Positions 45,001 through 58,940 are shown, counted from the first letter of the stretch. The stretch is 64,000 nucleotides of DNA from Hermatobates lingyangjiaoensis (GCA_026182355.1 JAPFBL010000119.1:702501-766500), one strand, 5' to 3'. Notes: a model not told the origin generated them from the letters alone. Translations and numbers: made by a program.

Positions 45001-46719
45001 TACTTATTTAAATACACAAATAGTTGTATTTTACAGCTTGAAATAGTTCTATAAATAATTTAAATTTTATATTGCGTGTATAAAATGCTATTTCTTGAAT
45101 AATTTCACATTTCACTGAGTGTAAACAATATAGATTTTGAACATTTACTACTGTTTTTATACACGAGTATAAAATACATTTATGTTAAGTTTAAAATAAA
45201 ATTAATATAGCTAATAAATTTATAATAATTATATTAAGTTTATTAACTTAATATAACTAATGCTACTTTAAATAAATGCATCATTATGATCTAAAATATT
45301 TATTCCATAAAATTTCCTTAGGAATTGAATATAAGATTGTATTCTAAATTATTTATAGCAATTATATTTCAGAATTAGAAAATATGTTTAATGTTTGTTA
45401 GTTGTTCTAGATTAAAGTGATTAAACACAAACCTTCTTTTTTTAAACAAATGTTATGGAGTATATATAAAAATTGGTGATATTTACTTTTATTTAGTTTA
45501 ATTTGAACGGTTCCAAGATGGACCAAATATTAATTTGTGCTGGCAGATAAATTAGCCCCATTAATAAATTTAGGTACAGGGTACAGTCAAACTAATCAAA
45601 AACTTATACAAATAGTCCTAAGTACGTGAAAGGGGTTACATCAATTACATCAATTTTTGGTTCAGTGAAACATATTTTCGGATTCAAAAACAAAGACATT
45701 TGTAAAATTACCCAATCTCGTTTTGAAACTCAATGTTGAATGATACATTAAAGTGTTAAGAAAGGATGGAATACACCAATATACGATCAAATTTTATTTA
45801 AACGAAAATAATATAATTTCTAGGCGTAATATTAACGATTTTAACAATCATCGGTGTTTACATAATTGATTTAAAAATATGTAATATTAAATAGTACTAT
45901 AAATAAAGTGAGTTTAAAAATAACAAATCACGTTAAGATTTTTGTTTGCATTATGATTGCATCATCGACTTAACAGTAGCACAGCCTACAAAACAAATGA
46001 AATACATGATTAAAAAAAGATAACGCCAATATAAAAATAAACGGTATCCTAACAGTTATAGATAAAAAAAAAATCTCATTTATTGTGGAATTTTTGAAAC
46101 TTGAATTAAATCTGAACTATAAAACATTATCTGCACTACCTGTAAAATAGCTCTTAGTAAAACAGAATCGAAACAAAATTATACTTTATAAAATGACAAC
46201 AGTAGCATACATTTAAAAATTGGTATTAATTTCTTTTATACAAATAATAATTATTGTTATTAAATAAACAATTAAAATAAGTAAAACAAGTAATAGTATT
46301 TTACTATTATTTTTTTCAATTTTACTATAGTAGTAATTAATAGTAGTTTTACTATTAATTACTTCAGTTCACTCTACGAGATGCAATTCATTTCTTTTAA
46401 TGTTGTAGATTATTAGTTTGGTAATCACAAAGTAAATTGATAATTCTAATGTTAAAGTTATTTGAAAACTAAAGTTCTTTTTTTTCTATTTCTTTCCTTT
46501 AAAATAGATAAACTATCAAAATTATTGTAGTTTCAAAAAAAAAAACCTTAAATGATGTTAAACTGAAGTTTGTATATATGCCCATTATACATATACAGGT
46601 AGTTTTGTTAACTTTTAAGCTTATAATATGAATGTTTCAATTTTATTTAAAATCACTGCTCAAAAAATTAGTTATATTGTATGTAATGGATGCTGTATAA
46701 TTGGGACGGTTTATTGCAG
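42050..46719 (+). other. Pdp1 intron, 4.7 kb
   Basis: AT-rich; one MITE at 43128-43382. Small open frames (for example 42323-42553 and 44769-44578) show no family signature. No PLE terminal repeat seen. Confidence 0.8.
43128..43382. mobile_element. MITE with about 38-bp TIRs and TA target duplication
   Basis: TGAGCCGCTTATTTTGAAAG... at the left and the reverse complement (...CTTTCAAAATAAACGGCTCA) at the right match over about 38 bases, including TGGCCTAATTCCATTT. Both ends are flanked by TA. At 255 bp with no coding capacity, it fits a non-autonomous Tc1/mariner-type element. Confidence 0.75.
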
Positions 46720-46823
46720 CGATGCCCTTCTGTTCGCCCAGTGCTAGTTTTGATCCTCGAACAAGAGCCTTCTCTGATGAGGAACTAAAACCCCAGCCTC
46801 TCGTCAAAAAGTCCAGAAAACAG
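46720..46823 (+). CDS. Pdp1: Pdp1 coding exon, PAR domain
   Basis: Acceptor TTTATTGCAG|CG and donor CAG|GTAATA. With the preceding phase-1 base it encodes PMPFCSPSASFDPRTRAF then SDEELKPQPLVKKSRKQ. This is the proline- and acidic-rich (PAR) segment just N-terminal to the basic region; the SDEELKPQP.(I/V)KK.RK string is nearly invariant in TEF/HLF/DBP/Pdp1. It extends the DNA-contact surface and distinguishes the family from C/EBP. 104 nt, leaving phase 0. Confidence 0.93.
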
Positions 46824-49800
46824 GTAATACATACACTGAATTATTCCAAATAGTTCAGTTTAATTTCATTATAAACCAACTTTTTTATCACCTTTATGGT
46901 TGTAAATATGTAAATATCAGGGAGTTTGTGTATTTATTTCCATGAATATGGATAGATTTTGACATAACTGTACGGACATAAAAAAAATTTACAGTGAATT
47001 TAACTTATGATTTTTATTAAAAAATAAAATGCTAAAACGGAATTTACAAGGCATAGCTTTCCAATATCGTTTTATTTACAGAGTTTAAATCTAAAAGTGG
47101 ACTTTCTCTGTTGTTTAGGTTTGCAAAGGTTTATAACTAAATAATTTTACAGTTTTATTGTTTTAGGAGCTTATTAATCTAATATATTATTTAGTATCAA
47201 CCATCTAGTAGTTATATTTGACCTCGGTTTTTTTTTCAATGTCATGGGTAATTATCTCTCAAGTAATAACCACTGGCTAGTGAATAGTCATAATAATATT
47301 GTAACTATTTTAAATAACTCTTGTATGCCTATCTTCAAAAGATTATAATTGTCCATTTTAAAAAGAAGTACATTATGAGGTTTTATTTTCCTATGATAAT
47401 TAGTGTTTTTCTTGTTGTTATTCAATGTATAACAATATAACAATCTGTTATATAAATATCAATGATATGATACTTACAATTTATAACTTTCAACTAGAAG
47501 GGATCAAGTGGCAAAGAGTGCATTTTTGACAAAATTGAGCATCAAAATAAAATTATATAAAATATTAATAAAATACTATAAAATTTGGGATCAGAAAATA
47601 AAAATAAATAGTTATGTATGAAATGTTTGTTAACCAAGCTTTATTAATATTTATTTGTCTATTCTGGTAAATAAAGCCAATATTTACTTTTCCTTTATTT
47701 ATGTAAAATGAACTTTTTAATCAGTGCAATTGATAAAATCATAAGAAGTGTTGAATCTGTTTCAAAATCTTTTTTTAAACCCTTTAAAATTACTTTTTAT
47801 ATAAAATGACACGCAACAGATAGGGAAAAGATATATTAAAACTCCTAAATGAAATAAACCTAAAACAGGAAATTTTAGGAAATTGCAATTTCTGATTCTA
47901 AGGATTCCATATTTCAAACAAATAAATCATATTTTTTTTTTCTCAAACTCATTGGACTAAACATAGCCTTAGTCGACAAAAATGTTCTTGTTATGCAATT
48001 GTATAATAAAATCGTGGATACTGTTATATATAACTACTTGTTTTATAGTTATCAAAGCCCTATATATTAACTGTTATTACTTTTAACCTCTTTTAAATAA
48101 ACAAATCAATGAATAAATCATTTGAATTTCTTAAGTACCTACGTTCAAAGTTTGTACTTTGATGTAAACTGCAACACATATATATAAAATTTTAAGTCAG
48201 TTTTATACTGGACAATAAATTATATAAAACACTTTTTTTTATCTGTTCAGATTTGTAATTCCGTAAACATTAATACCAAAGTAATCTTTTTTTTAGTTTT
48301 TTTTTCATTTTAATATAACTGCATGAAATGGGACTGAAATATGCATGTTAAGAGTAATTTTTAAATCATTGAATAACTTTTGCTATTTTATACAAATCAT
48401 CTATTTTTAATTACTTATCAACTATTTAATGCATAATTCATTAAAATAAGGTAGTTTCTTGGATAATGCATGGTGAAGTACATAGTAAATGACTTGCTTA
48501 TTTAATTTCATTAACGAATTATTTTTTTTTTACATATGAGTTCGCTTTATTTTTGCATGCAATATTTTGTGTTAATTTATAATTTATTAAAGAAATATAA
48601 ATTATAGTATATAATATTCCTCCTATAAGAAATAGTATTGAATTTCATTGAAGAACACAATTTCCATTATTTTCGTTGCAAGTTGTCTGAGAATCCTCCA
48701 GCCGGAATTCTAATAGTTAACAAAAGAAAAAAATATTCCACTCACCTGAACTTTTTCAATGTTAACAAGTTAAATATAAGTTGATCATAAAAATGTATTT
48801 TACATAGTAAAATTATCAAAATTTCGGTTTTGTTTTATATTGCAAAGTGAATATTATTTCAATGAAATATTTACAAAATGAAGGCTGTAACTCCTGAATT
48901 AAAAAATAAAAAGAATAAATTTGCGTACATATGCTCTAATTCACTATCAGGGAAGCGGAAAAATATTATTTATGAAAGCATACTCCAATTAACAAACACA
49001 TGACGTTAAATAATTTTGCATATAATTTTCAATATTTATAACTATAAACGTTCAACATATAAATAAATCACATATTAATTCCATTATAATCTAGAGTTGA
49101 CAGACTGTAAATCTAGAGTTGACATAATTATTTGGGATAAATTAAGAAGCAATTTAAAATTAAAATGTTCACTTCTGTTTCATTTAGTTTTACATTATAT
49201 TCCATAAAATGATGGATAATATCCTTCAGCTATAATATACTTATATAATGAACAGCTATCCTTATGCCTTCATATCATAAATCTATAACACTCATAAAAT
49301 TGATAATTACATTTCTGATTGTTAACTTAACCTATAATTAATCAGTCAAATCTAATTATTAAAAAATTGATTAACTTCAATTTAATCGTTTATTTGTTTT
49401 AAAGCTAACAAAATTATGTTTTAAATCTATTATTAACAGTTGCCATTTTCAGTAGAACTTCGTAGTATATAATGCTATATTGTAAGTAAATTATTGTTTT
49501 GACTTTAGTTACATTTTAAGTTGACTTAGTTTTCAATTAAAAAATTATGTCTTCAAACGAAAAAAAACAGAATAATTTTGTTTTGATACGTTACATTAAT
49601 TAGATAATAATAAACAACCTATACTATCCTTATAATAATGTTCAATGCATATATTATTTACTGATGTTTTTTCTATTTCTTTTGCAAATATTTTTATTTG
49701 TGAGCTGTTAAGTCACAGATTCTTATGATAGTTTTTTAATGTAGTATATGATTTCATCTGCGATAGAAGTTATTTAAGTTACCTTCTATTAACTTTATAG

Positions 49801-50111
49801 TGATTTTCAACATAGAAAATGGTCTTATATTTTTGTATTATTTATTGTTATATTTAGTTTTTCTTTTCTTACTTTTATGGTTCATTAAAACTTTTTCTTT
49901 ATTTATTAATGCCAGATTTTTTCATTTTTTTTTTAAACAAAAGGTAAATTAAAAAAATAACAAATAACTTTTAGACAAGAGTAATTCATAGTACTGGACT
50001 ATCTCTTTTACACAGCTAACCTGTTCCAGTTGAGGTTATGCAGTTGACCACTAATGCTTAAGTTTAGCCTAAAAAAATTGTAAAATTTCAAATAAATAGA
50101 ATCGAGTAAAC

Positions 50112-50345
50112 ATGGATATACCAAGTTCTCGGCTGGTAGATCCGGGGTTCAATATCCATTCTGCCCTCTATTTATTCACACGAGAAGTGAAAAAAAAAAA
50201 TCCTGAACACATCGTCCCCTCACAGAGGACGTTAAACCATCAGTCCCGAACCTGTGCTATGTCAGGTACTCGTTAAATATCCCTTCTCTAGACTTATGTG
50301 TGATTTCTCGTGTTATGCCACTGCAACCTAACTTGACCTGAACAT
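50112..50345 (+). mobile_element. tRNA-derived SINE
   Basis: B box GGGGTTCAATATCC, ATTTATTCACACGAGAAGTG, CACAGAGGACGTTAAACC, GTGCTATGTCAGGTACTCGT and the end CTGCAACCTAACTTGACCTG. The A-box side is diverged and an internal part of the body is missing. Confidence 0.7.
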
Positions 50346-51119
50346 AAATATAATAGTTAATCATAAAATTCTAAAGATTTAAATGTTCTAATATAATATA
50401 ATAAGCTCGCAACTTTTAACATTTAATGCTTTGTATTCCATGCGTAGGAATATTTCGTAATATTTTTATTTGAATGCATAGAATATTCTTAGAAATCTTA
50501 AATGAATATTAATGGTTGTAATTTAGTATTTGTGAATAAACACAAAACATGGGGAATACTGTATCATGGGGCACAAGTAGCCTCCAGTAAAGAGGACTTT
50601 TTTTTCGTTACTATGTCGCTTTTGGAATACCACCCTGAGCCACTAATTATTCCTTCTTATTTCATTTTCACATTACTTACTTTTTTGATTTATTTTTTGT
50701 TATATTCAGATTTTAAAAGGTTTAATGTTCAAGAAGAGAAACTTAAGCACTAGGATACCAAAGGAGAAAACTGTAAATAATCCTACAGTCACACAGTATG
50801 GTTACATAAAAATTAATAAATACTTCTAATCTCTGGGTGAATTGTAATGAAATTATTTTTCACTTCTTATGAACACAAACTTTTAAAATATATATTACTT
50901 TCTCTTTCCAAAGAAACTCCATTTCTTTAAAAATATTCTTTAATATACACATTTTTAATGTCCATCTATTTATTTTGCTTTTATCCTTAACAACTGGTAC
51001 TGTGTTTGCAGACTATTAACTTTTATAATAACTTCATTTAAGTCATTAATTTTCTTTTAAATAGTAAAAATAATATTTCATAGGGGGAACAACTCGGATT
51101 ACAAAATAGCTTAAACGTT

Positions 51120-51270
51120 CTTTATATATATATATATATATTTAGGTAACTCACCATAAATGATTGAAGATAAACGAAAGGCCTCAGAGCGATTATATTC
51201 AATCATTTGTGGTGAGTTTCCTGAATATTTATATCACGTGTTATTGTGACAATTTTGTATATATATATAT
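51120..51270. mobile_element. Small hairpin element between TA tracts
   Basis: GGTAACTCACCATAAATGAT and its inverted partner (ATCATTTGTGGTGAGTTTCC) flank about 40 bases; then ATATCACGTGTTATTGTGAC and (TA)n. The tail echoes the family A PLE tail (TTTCACGTGTTTATGTGAA), so this may be another PLE family reduced to its ends. Confidence 0.45.
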
Positions 51271-51614
51271 CACTTTAAGGATAAGACTTGCCTTTTGTTT
51301 TACACTCAATATTTTACTGTATTAACTATTTTTACTATTGAAAGTTGATATAATTAGTACACATGTTTAAATTTACTGTAGGTTGTTCTTATTCAAAATT
51401 TTTACTTATATTCCGTTTGCTCCTGTGATATTTACAAAACAACTTATTGGAAAATTTGCAAAGTAATTAAATGAAAAGTAATTTAGTAAGATGACTAAGG
51501 AGGAGTAGAAAAGTTGGTTTATTGAATGGTGTTTTTCTTCAATGAGTTGTTGACCAGACCAGCTGCTACGGTTTGTTTCTGAAGCAGCGAAATAATGCCA
51601 ATGGATCTGCACAG

Positions 51615-51752
51615 TTCGTTCCAGACACTTTGAAGGATGAAAAATATTGGGCAAGGCGGAGAAAGAACAACGCAGCTGCTAAGAGGTCCAGAGACGCAAG
51701 GAGAATGAAGGAGAACCAGATAGCCTTGAGGGCGGGATATCTGGAGAAAGAG
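51615..51752 (+). CDS. Pdp1: Pdp1 coding exon, bZIP basic region
   Basis: Acceptor ATCTGCACAG|TTC and donor GAG|GTGAGA. 46 codons: [20 protein letters not shown] then [20 protein letters not shown] and [15 protein letters not shown] fits the bZIP basic signature N-x-x-A-A-x-x-S-R, and KDEKYW.RR.KNN is the PAR-bZIP hallmark. This exon makes the base-specific DNA contacts and starts the leucine zipper. Joining to the last exon keeps Leu every seventh residue (YL, GL, RL, AL), confirming the phase-0 junction. Confidence 0.95.
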
Positions 51753-52069
51753 GTGAGACAATTCCTATCAAAGTTTACATATCTAATATAGTACAGTCGC
51801 AGCATCTGTCGGTTTGTTTGTTATCTAATCCCTCAATGGATTTTATAACTTTGACGCTTCACCCATATGTATTCAGAAACCACAAGAACTAGCCCTGGGA
51901 AAACTCTGTTTCATTTATTAAACTTGCGCCTTAAGTAATGATATAATTCATATGATTTTTCTTGTAATAATGAGTATTTTTGGCACTATTTTTAATCACT
52001 TTATCGGACTACACTACTTTTATGTAGCCTACCAATAAACGAAATAGCTGTCGTTAATTATGTACGGAT

Positions 52070-52110
52070 GGCTCTATATTGATGACTTTTAAAATCGTCT
52101 TCAGGTCTAA
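52070..52110 (-). mobile_element. Decayed hammerhead-like sequence, antisense in the Pdp1 intron
   Basis: Minus strand ACCTGAAGACGATTTTAAAA then GTCATCAATATAG: first box intact, GATTTTAAAAGTC stem-like, GAAA lost. Confidence 0.3.
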
Positions 52111-52400
52111 ATTCATAAAATTTTGAAGCAATAAAAAGCAAAATATATAAAAAATTGACAATAAAATATTTAAATTACAATATAAAAATATTTGATTTGG
52201 CAAAGCATTTGAAAAGACACAATCTACTACAAATTTTAAATTGTACAATATTTTTTTAAAATATTTTTCTTTTAAAATCCTAATAAAATTATGTTAGTGC
52301 AAACTGACATTTATCATTTGTTTAAAATTCGACATTCATCTGTCAGTGACGGTCATGTTCTTACCAAGAAAGTTTCAGATTAATTTTTGTTTATTTAGGA

Positions 52401-52830
52401 CAGTGTTTCCCAAAGTAGGCGGTGCTTTGATATCGGGGGATGGTAATGCAAAAAGGAACGGGGATTCTGTTTCCATAAATTGAAAATGTTCATGCAATAT
52501 AATTTCTAAATTTAAGTGAAAACATGATATATAAACTTCTAGGAAACAGTTTCTTAAAATTATTTGTTTTGATAATTCATTTTTATGTTAAAAGTATATT
52601 ATCACCTAAGTTTTTTTATTGTGTATTAATTCTTTTGCATAAATATGCTATGAAATAATACATCTATTGGACTCTAAATAAATATTCGATTAGTAATTAT
52701 TTTAATTTGATTATTATAATATTACTCATTTGGTTATTTAGTCTAGGAATCTGATTATTATTCAAGGGTGTTGAGTTATAGGTTTATGGACCGAAGGGGG
52801 CGGTCACTTGAAAAAGATTGGGAAACACTG
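52401..52830. mobile_element. Non-autonomous hAT-type MITE, 8-bp target duplication
   Basis: Starts CAGTGTTTCCCAAAGT and ends ATTGGGAAACACTG, imperfect TIRs of about 14 bp of the CAGTG...CACTG class typical of hAT elements. Flanked by ATTTAGGA on the left and ATTCAGGA on the right, an 8-bp duplication with one mismatch. 430 bp, AT-rich, no transposase. Confidence 0.8.
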
Positions 52831-54431
52831 ATTCAGGATATCGTCGGAATCCTTTTTTTTTTCCCATTTCTTTCCATTGAAATTAAAAATTCTTAGTTAA
52901 TTAATAACAATGTTAAAAATTATTATTTTATAAATTCATTCAAATAGTTATAAATTCATTAATATCTTCAAACTATTATTATGAATTATATTCGATACCA
53001 TTTGATAGATTAATTCTAAAAAATTCCATTTTAATTGAAATTTAGTGACGATAATGTACAATATAGAAATGATCAAACACGTTATCAGTATTAGGATAAA
53101 AAAACTGTCAAATTAATTATTATTTCTGTTCCCCTTTTGGAACAGTTACTGACAGTAACTCCGGGGTTTCGAGATTTTGAACTATACATTTGGAATTGTT
53201 TCAAATAATATTTTACTCATAGTTTATTTTTCAATTGGATTCGATTTAAGATAAATTAAGCATCAGGTATGATTTTTCTTGTTACAGGTCCAATGAAAAC
53301 CATTTCAATGACTATGTCGAGACTGAATTACATTTAATATTTGAGTATAAAACATAAATAAATAATCTCTAATAAAGTATTTCATTCAAATTGATCTTTA
53401 ATACTCTTCATAAAATAATAATTTACTTATTTTAAAGCCTTAATTAAATAATTTTAATGAAAACAGCACAGCCACTTTTTGATTCTTTAATTTAATTTTA
53501 GCATTTACTTAACTTTGGGTACATTAATTTCTGTTTATGTAATGTAATGTTAAACATTTACAACCTATTATTAAAAAAGGAATGTGTATGATAGAATTAT
53601 GTGAAAAATTAATATATTATTTAAATCATCTACCTATATAAAGTGTCGTATAACAATTATTTAAGATTTAATATATGTTTATATCTGAACCAGAATGACA
53701 AAAAATAAATTCTATATATTTATAGAAATTTAAAATATGTATCTTAATTTTATTCAACTTAAATTACTAAATAGGTACTATTACAAGTTTAAAATTTAAA
53801 AAATAAATATTTATCTTACCTAAAAAACTTAAATTATATACCATGAGAAAACAGTAATTGTGATATAACAATATTTATGTGACCAGAGATGTCACAGTAA
53901 ACACATGAGTGTCTACAATTAAAGAAACCACCACAAATTCAACACAATAATACAAAACCTTTTTGGCCTTTTACATTGGAGGAAGCTCATTATCAAATAA
54001 CTATATTCTGTTTGTAAACTATGCTACTGAATTTTTGAAAAATGAAATGCCGTCAATATAATTTCTTTTACTGCAGAGCTACATATGTTTATTGTGTCAA
54101 TGATGCATTAGGTATTATGTACTCCAGTGCATATAGTTTCATAGAGAGCTCCCTCTAACAAACTTTAGGTAGATTTAATGGTAAATTAATTTTCTTGAAA
54201 GTTTTCCCATTCTCATTGATTTCATAAAACTTATCAAGTAAACTAGCAAGATTTCTTTCCCCGAAAATCAATATTATGTATTATTTTGCTATAAGTGAAA
54301 TGTAGTGTCCATTAAAAAAATATATTTGAAAATTTTACCGATTTCGCATTTTGAGGTCCCATGAATACATTTATTATATTTTTGTTAACATTATGTCTGT
54401 GTGTGTTTGCATTGTATAGTGTAGACATTAA

Positions 54432-54712
54432 CCGTATTATTTGGCATATCCGGAGCTCAGTTTTCACTCTGGTCTTCGATTTATTTACCTGTATGATGAA
54501 TATATTTGAGTACGTCATCCTTCGGAGAGGAGGGTGTTAAGCCTGTATGATGTCAAGTATTCGTTAAAAATCCCTACTCTAAATGCACTCGAGTTAGGAA
54601 AAATTTAGGACTCCCAATGTAAAGTCCTACCTTATAAAGTATCACAAAGGACCCATGTTCGGCCTGTATGTGTACTCTTGTGGGACTACCACTCCAACCT
54701 AGCCTAATCAAA
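54432..54712 (+). mobile_element. tRNA-derived SINE
   Basis: CTCAGTTTTCACTCTGGTCT (decayed B box), GATTTATTTACCTGTATGAT, GAGGAGGGTGTTAAGCC, CTCGAGTTAGGAAAAATTTA, CGGCCTGTATGTGTACTC and CACTCCAACCTAGCCTAATC. Full 3' end with a diverged CCTAA tail. Confidence 0.7.
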
Positions 54713-55534
54713 CATAACCGTCTTATTATTCGGGCAGTGTTACATCTAACACACTTAAGTTTTTAATATAAAGCTTAAGTTTTTTTTATAGTAATACTCA
54801 ATGAATTTTAGACTCATTTTATTTTGACAATTTATTAGACATTGTTTGGAATCAATAATAATTATCAATTGAAACATCCATATAATAAGATCATATAATA
54901 TATAATCAGACCATTTCAGTCAGACTATTAAATCTTTATAACCTCTTCAGAAAAAAAAACAAATTATCTATATAATTATTACTTAAAATCTACTGCTCTT
55001 TATTATTAACCCATAGTATGCATCCGAATCTCTTTCATTCGATTTATTTATACTATTAATATTTCCTAATGAATGTTTCAAACTTAGCATTTAAATGTTG
55101 CCTCATATTATATTGGATGAATCATAGTATTTAAATCGTATGTTACCTTTCATATTAAATTCTACGCAGTGTTCAGCAGTATTAAACTCGTAACACCTCT
55201 AACTCTAGCACTTCGTTACACCTAACCACCTCTTAACAAACAATCCTTTACTTTCCAGTTTATTCAAAATCCATATTTAAATAAACAATAAGTTCAATTG
55301 TTTATTAATTATTTCTGATAATGAATTAACTTACAATAAAGTTAAATTGTAAACCATTTCTTCGATAAATAAATAACCAGAGCTTTAACCTTTAACAGTT
55401 GCACTATCCTAGCATTATCTTCAGGAAATCTGGTCTTTTAAATGAACATTATAAGTTTGGAGGTTTTTAAATAATAATTACTATAAAAAATGCCAAATCA
55501 AAAAGGAGGAAATAGATACCTGTAATTTCACTTC

Positions 55535-55735
55535 TACATTAAGCCGATAAGTCGATGTCCAATGATGATCAAACTAAAGACAAAACTGTATAAAGAAGAT
55601 GGACCACGAACTCTATTCCCTCTTAGAAAAATTTTGGCCAGAAAACCAACTATACCAAACAACTAGTGATCTGAAACTCAACTACTTGGTAACTTTTATT
55701 GTAATGCAATTATTATTTAAAAATTACTGTTCCTT
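55535..55735 (+). repeat. Unclassified dispersed repeat R2, copy 1
   Basis: CATTAAGCCGATAAGTCGA, then GTGATCTGAAACTCAACTA and AACTTTTATTGTAATGCAAT; repeated at 56610-56815 at roughly 80% identity. No coding frame or TIR. Confidence 0.7.
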
Positions 55736-56609
55736 CCTATAATATAACTTAATTTATTATTCATTTTCATTTTTAATTACATATTTTTGTTCATGTTATA
55801 CAGCAATTGAAATCTATTGTAATAAATAAAATTTGGAAAAAACACATTTCAATATATTTATAACTGTGAGAATCATTAAAAAACAATAATTATCATTTAA
55901 CCGCCTAAAATAGTAAATTATTTCATTTTAATTTCTTTTTTATTTCTTGTTCTCCATTAATTTCATTTGTTATCCACCTGAAAAAATATGGTTCGTATAG
56001 CACAGACTGGCCATGTAGGTAATCTAATATGGTCATCTTGTTAAAGAGCATGGGTGAAACCCTACATGACTGCGGTCGCGCTTACACATGCTGCGGCTCG
56101 GATCAAACAAGAGTTGTGGTATAGGTACTAAAATAACTACAGGCCTTCTTTTGGTTATACCATCAAAATATTAGTTTACTCAACTGTAATTATTTATAAA
56201 AATAATCACAACTTTTACGACAATAAATAATGGTTAAACAAAACAAGGTTCCATGTAAGAAAAAAATAAAATTATCATATATTACATTTGTTTTTATTTT
56301 GCAATAAAATATACATATTTATTTTGTATTTATATTCACAATAAATAAATTACGAGCATAATTTGCATAAACCTGCGAATACTGAGTGATTTATATCGTA
56401 GATTATCATTAATTAACATTGATGATTCTAGATATTTTGGCCAAATTCTGTAGTGTTTTATGGTCTTTTTAATGTTTGTCATTTAATATACATCATATTT
56501 AGAACTTAATTCGAATTAAATTTAAATAATATTGATGTTTTATAAAAATCAATGTATAAATAATATTAACAATTTCACATCAAAAAGTAAATAGATAATT
56601 TCAGTATTA

Positions 56610-56815
56610 TATTAAGCCAATGAGTCGAGTTCCAATGATGGTCAAAACGACAAACTATAGATGGTTCAAAAGACAAAAACTATAGAAAGAAGATGGATTT
56701 ACCGCAAATCCATTCCCTACAAAAAATTTTTTGCCAGAATGCGAACTATGCCAAACAACCAGTGATCTGAAACTCAACTAGTTATTAACTTTTATTGTAA
56801 TGCAATTATTATTTA
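56610..56815 (+). repeat. Unclassified dispersed repeat R2, copy 2
   Basis: Direct repeat of 55535-55735, with a small insertion containing ACGACAAACTATAG. It abuts the GC-rich block that follows. Confidence 0.7.
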
Positions 56816-56824
56816 AGAACTCTT

Positions 56825-57300
56825 TTCAGTTGGGTCGTCCCCCTAAAGGGAACACCCTTCGGCCAGGGCTCACCTCGGTCAAGATCAGGCATAATAACAA
56901 CTCGAGGTAGTTGTTGTCTTACGGTTAGATTAATAAGAAATACCTATTTCTCTGGGACCTTGAGCTCACACAAGTGACTACCAGTTTTCAAGTCCTTCAG
57001 CCAAGTGCATGGACATTTCCCAGTGAGAAGGGACGAAAGTTTAGCTGCCTCTTAACGCTCTACAGGTGTCCAGCAATATTGCTTCTCACACAGGGAGTCC
57101 ATAAAGAGTCTACCTGCCTGGTTAATGAACCACAGTCACCAATGAAAGTGACAGGGAATGCGGAACCTCGCATGGCCTTTCCTGTCCCAATGATACTGAC
57201 AGTATTTTAAGAGTTCTCAGGTGGAACTCCGGACCCCTAGGTCCTACTGAGCCTGTCCTGGCTGCGGGACTGTGATCACATGAACACCTTAAGTAGGCAA
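56825..57300. other. GC-rich insert of unknown origin
   Basis: A sharp rise in GC over about 470 bases inside an AT-rich intron (CGTCCCCCTAAAGGG, CCCTTCGGCCAGGGC, TCCGGACCCCTAGGTCC). A 78-codon frame at 56974-57210 is not recognised. Probably a transposon fragment. Confidence 0.35.
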
Positions 57301-58239
57301 GATGCCAGTGCAGTCATGTATTATATTTACTTTATTGATATAAAGTGAGGGACATATGTAAGGGTTGCCAAAAGTCACCCGACAGTTAATCAAAACCATT
57401 TTATTACAAGAGATATTTATTTTTAACATTTGAATGAATATGGTAAAACATGTAAATATGAAATATATTTAAATTGTTCCAACTGAAATCCTTTTTACCT
57501 ATTTCACTATAAAAACTATTGACATTTTTCAAAATGTCCCTCTTCTTGAGAGACACATTTTCCCATTTGAGTCGATACAGTGTTACAGATTTCACAGCAC
57601 AGTACCTTGTTCAAACTCAGATGTTATGGAAGCTTACAGCTAAACTGGAGTCCTTGGTTTTCTTCTAAAACTTCAAATTTTTCTTATCATTCCCCAAATA
57701 CCGCCTCCCTCAAATACTTTTAACTCACAGCATTCAATCAATAAACATTCATATTCGGAATGAATAAATAAAACTGAATATTTAATATTTATAGAAGTTT
57801 TATTTTAGTGTCGAGTGGCTTATGGCCTACCCTATTTATCATCAGATCGGTAGCTCATTTCAGTCGTTGAATGTTGTTTTAACTCTTGGGATAAAACAGG
57901 AAACTTAATCAGATGAAGTATGTAGATTTAGTATAAAACTTCAGGTCCAATTAAAATTAAAGCTTTCAATTTTATTTGTTCCCTACATTTCAAAGAAAAA
58001 ATTAAGGATTAACATTACATTTTCCTATTTTAGGGGTATCATATATATTAAATAATAATTAACTGCATTACCAATAATCTTTATTATTTATTACCAAAAT
58101 TTTATTAAATTATCAAATATATATTTTTATACTGACATTTAAATAACTTAAGAAGAAAAGGAAAAATACTTCTATTAATACTGAAATATTATATCATGTA
58201 TAGACTAGCTAACCTTTGCGTTTTCTTTATAATTCTGTA

Positions 58240-58940
58240 AAATTGTCAGTTATTGGGGAAATTATTCCATTGGGTGTTATGATATATAATATTCTCAATC
58301 TTATTTATTTTGAACCTTAAAGTTAATATTAATTGTATTTACATTAAGGTTTAATATAAAGTAAGGTTAATGCTCACTTTAATTAAGGTTTTGATTAGAT
58401 TGAAATAATTAGTCAAATTTTTTAGGAACTCAAGAGGTAGGTTTAATATAAGATTAATAATTCGAGTGATGTGACACTGCCAGATTAAAACAATTGGGTA
58501 TTACATTTAAATTGAAGTGGGTATTAAATTAGCCAGTTATTTGTAATTTTTGTTTAACTTTATCTCTAATCAACTCATAAATACTTTTAAATAATATTTT
58601 ATTGAAATTGCTAAAGAGTAACGGAAATAAAATAGACTATCATACCGAATCTAGAGATGAATATGTTTTTACTAGTGATATGTAGAAGAACTTTTGTTTT
58701 TTACTAGTTATAAGAGGGGATGAAGAGTGAGTGATCGAGTGAAGTGGTCTTTTAGAGCAAAGGGGAGGTATATGAATGAAGAAAGGCAATATATTATACA
58801 AAAATATTGATATAGGTCTACACAAAAACATCAATCTGTTTTATTAAGTGGTCCAGATAAAAGGCTTACTTACTTGCTAGTAAGGAGGCCAGGTTAGTTC
58901 AGTGGCAATGTGTTCGCCTTTGGACTAGTTAGTCTGAAGT
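58240..58940 (+). repeat. Segment A, copy 1 of a duplicated block
   Basis: Matches 61462-62117 with many one-base indels (for example TAAAATAGACTATCATACCG is in both). Includes a SINE head at 58888. Confidence 0.85.

Larger units (their letters stand above)
46824..51614 (+). other. Pdp1 intron, 4.8 kb
   Basis: AT-rich with many T-runs; contains one SINE (50112) and one small TA-flanked hairpin element (51120). No other feature. Confidence 0.8.

Noticed and set aside
50502..50753. 83-codon open frame in a Pdp1 intron
   Set aside because: Hydrophobic, AT-driven composition; no family match or splice support.
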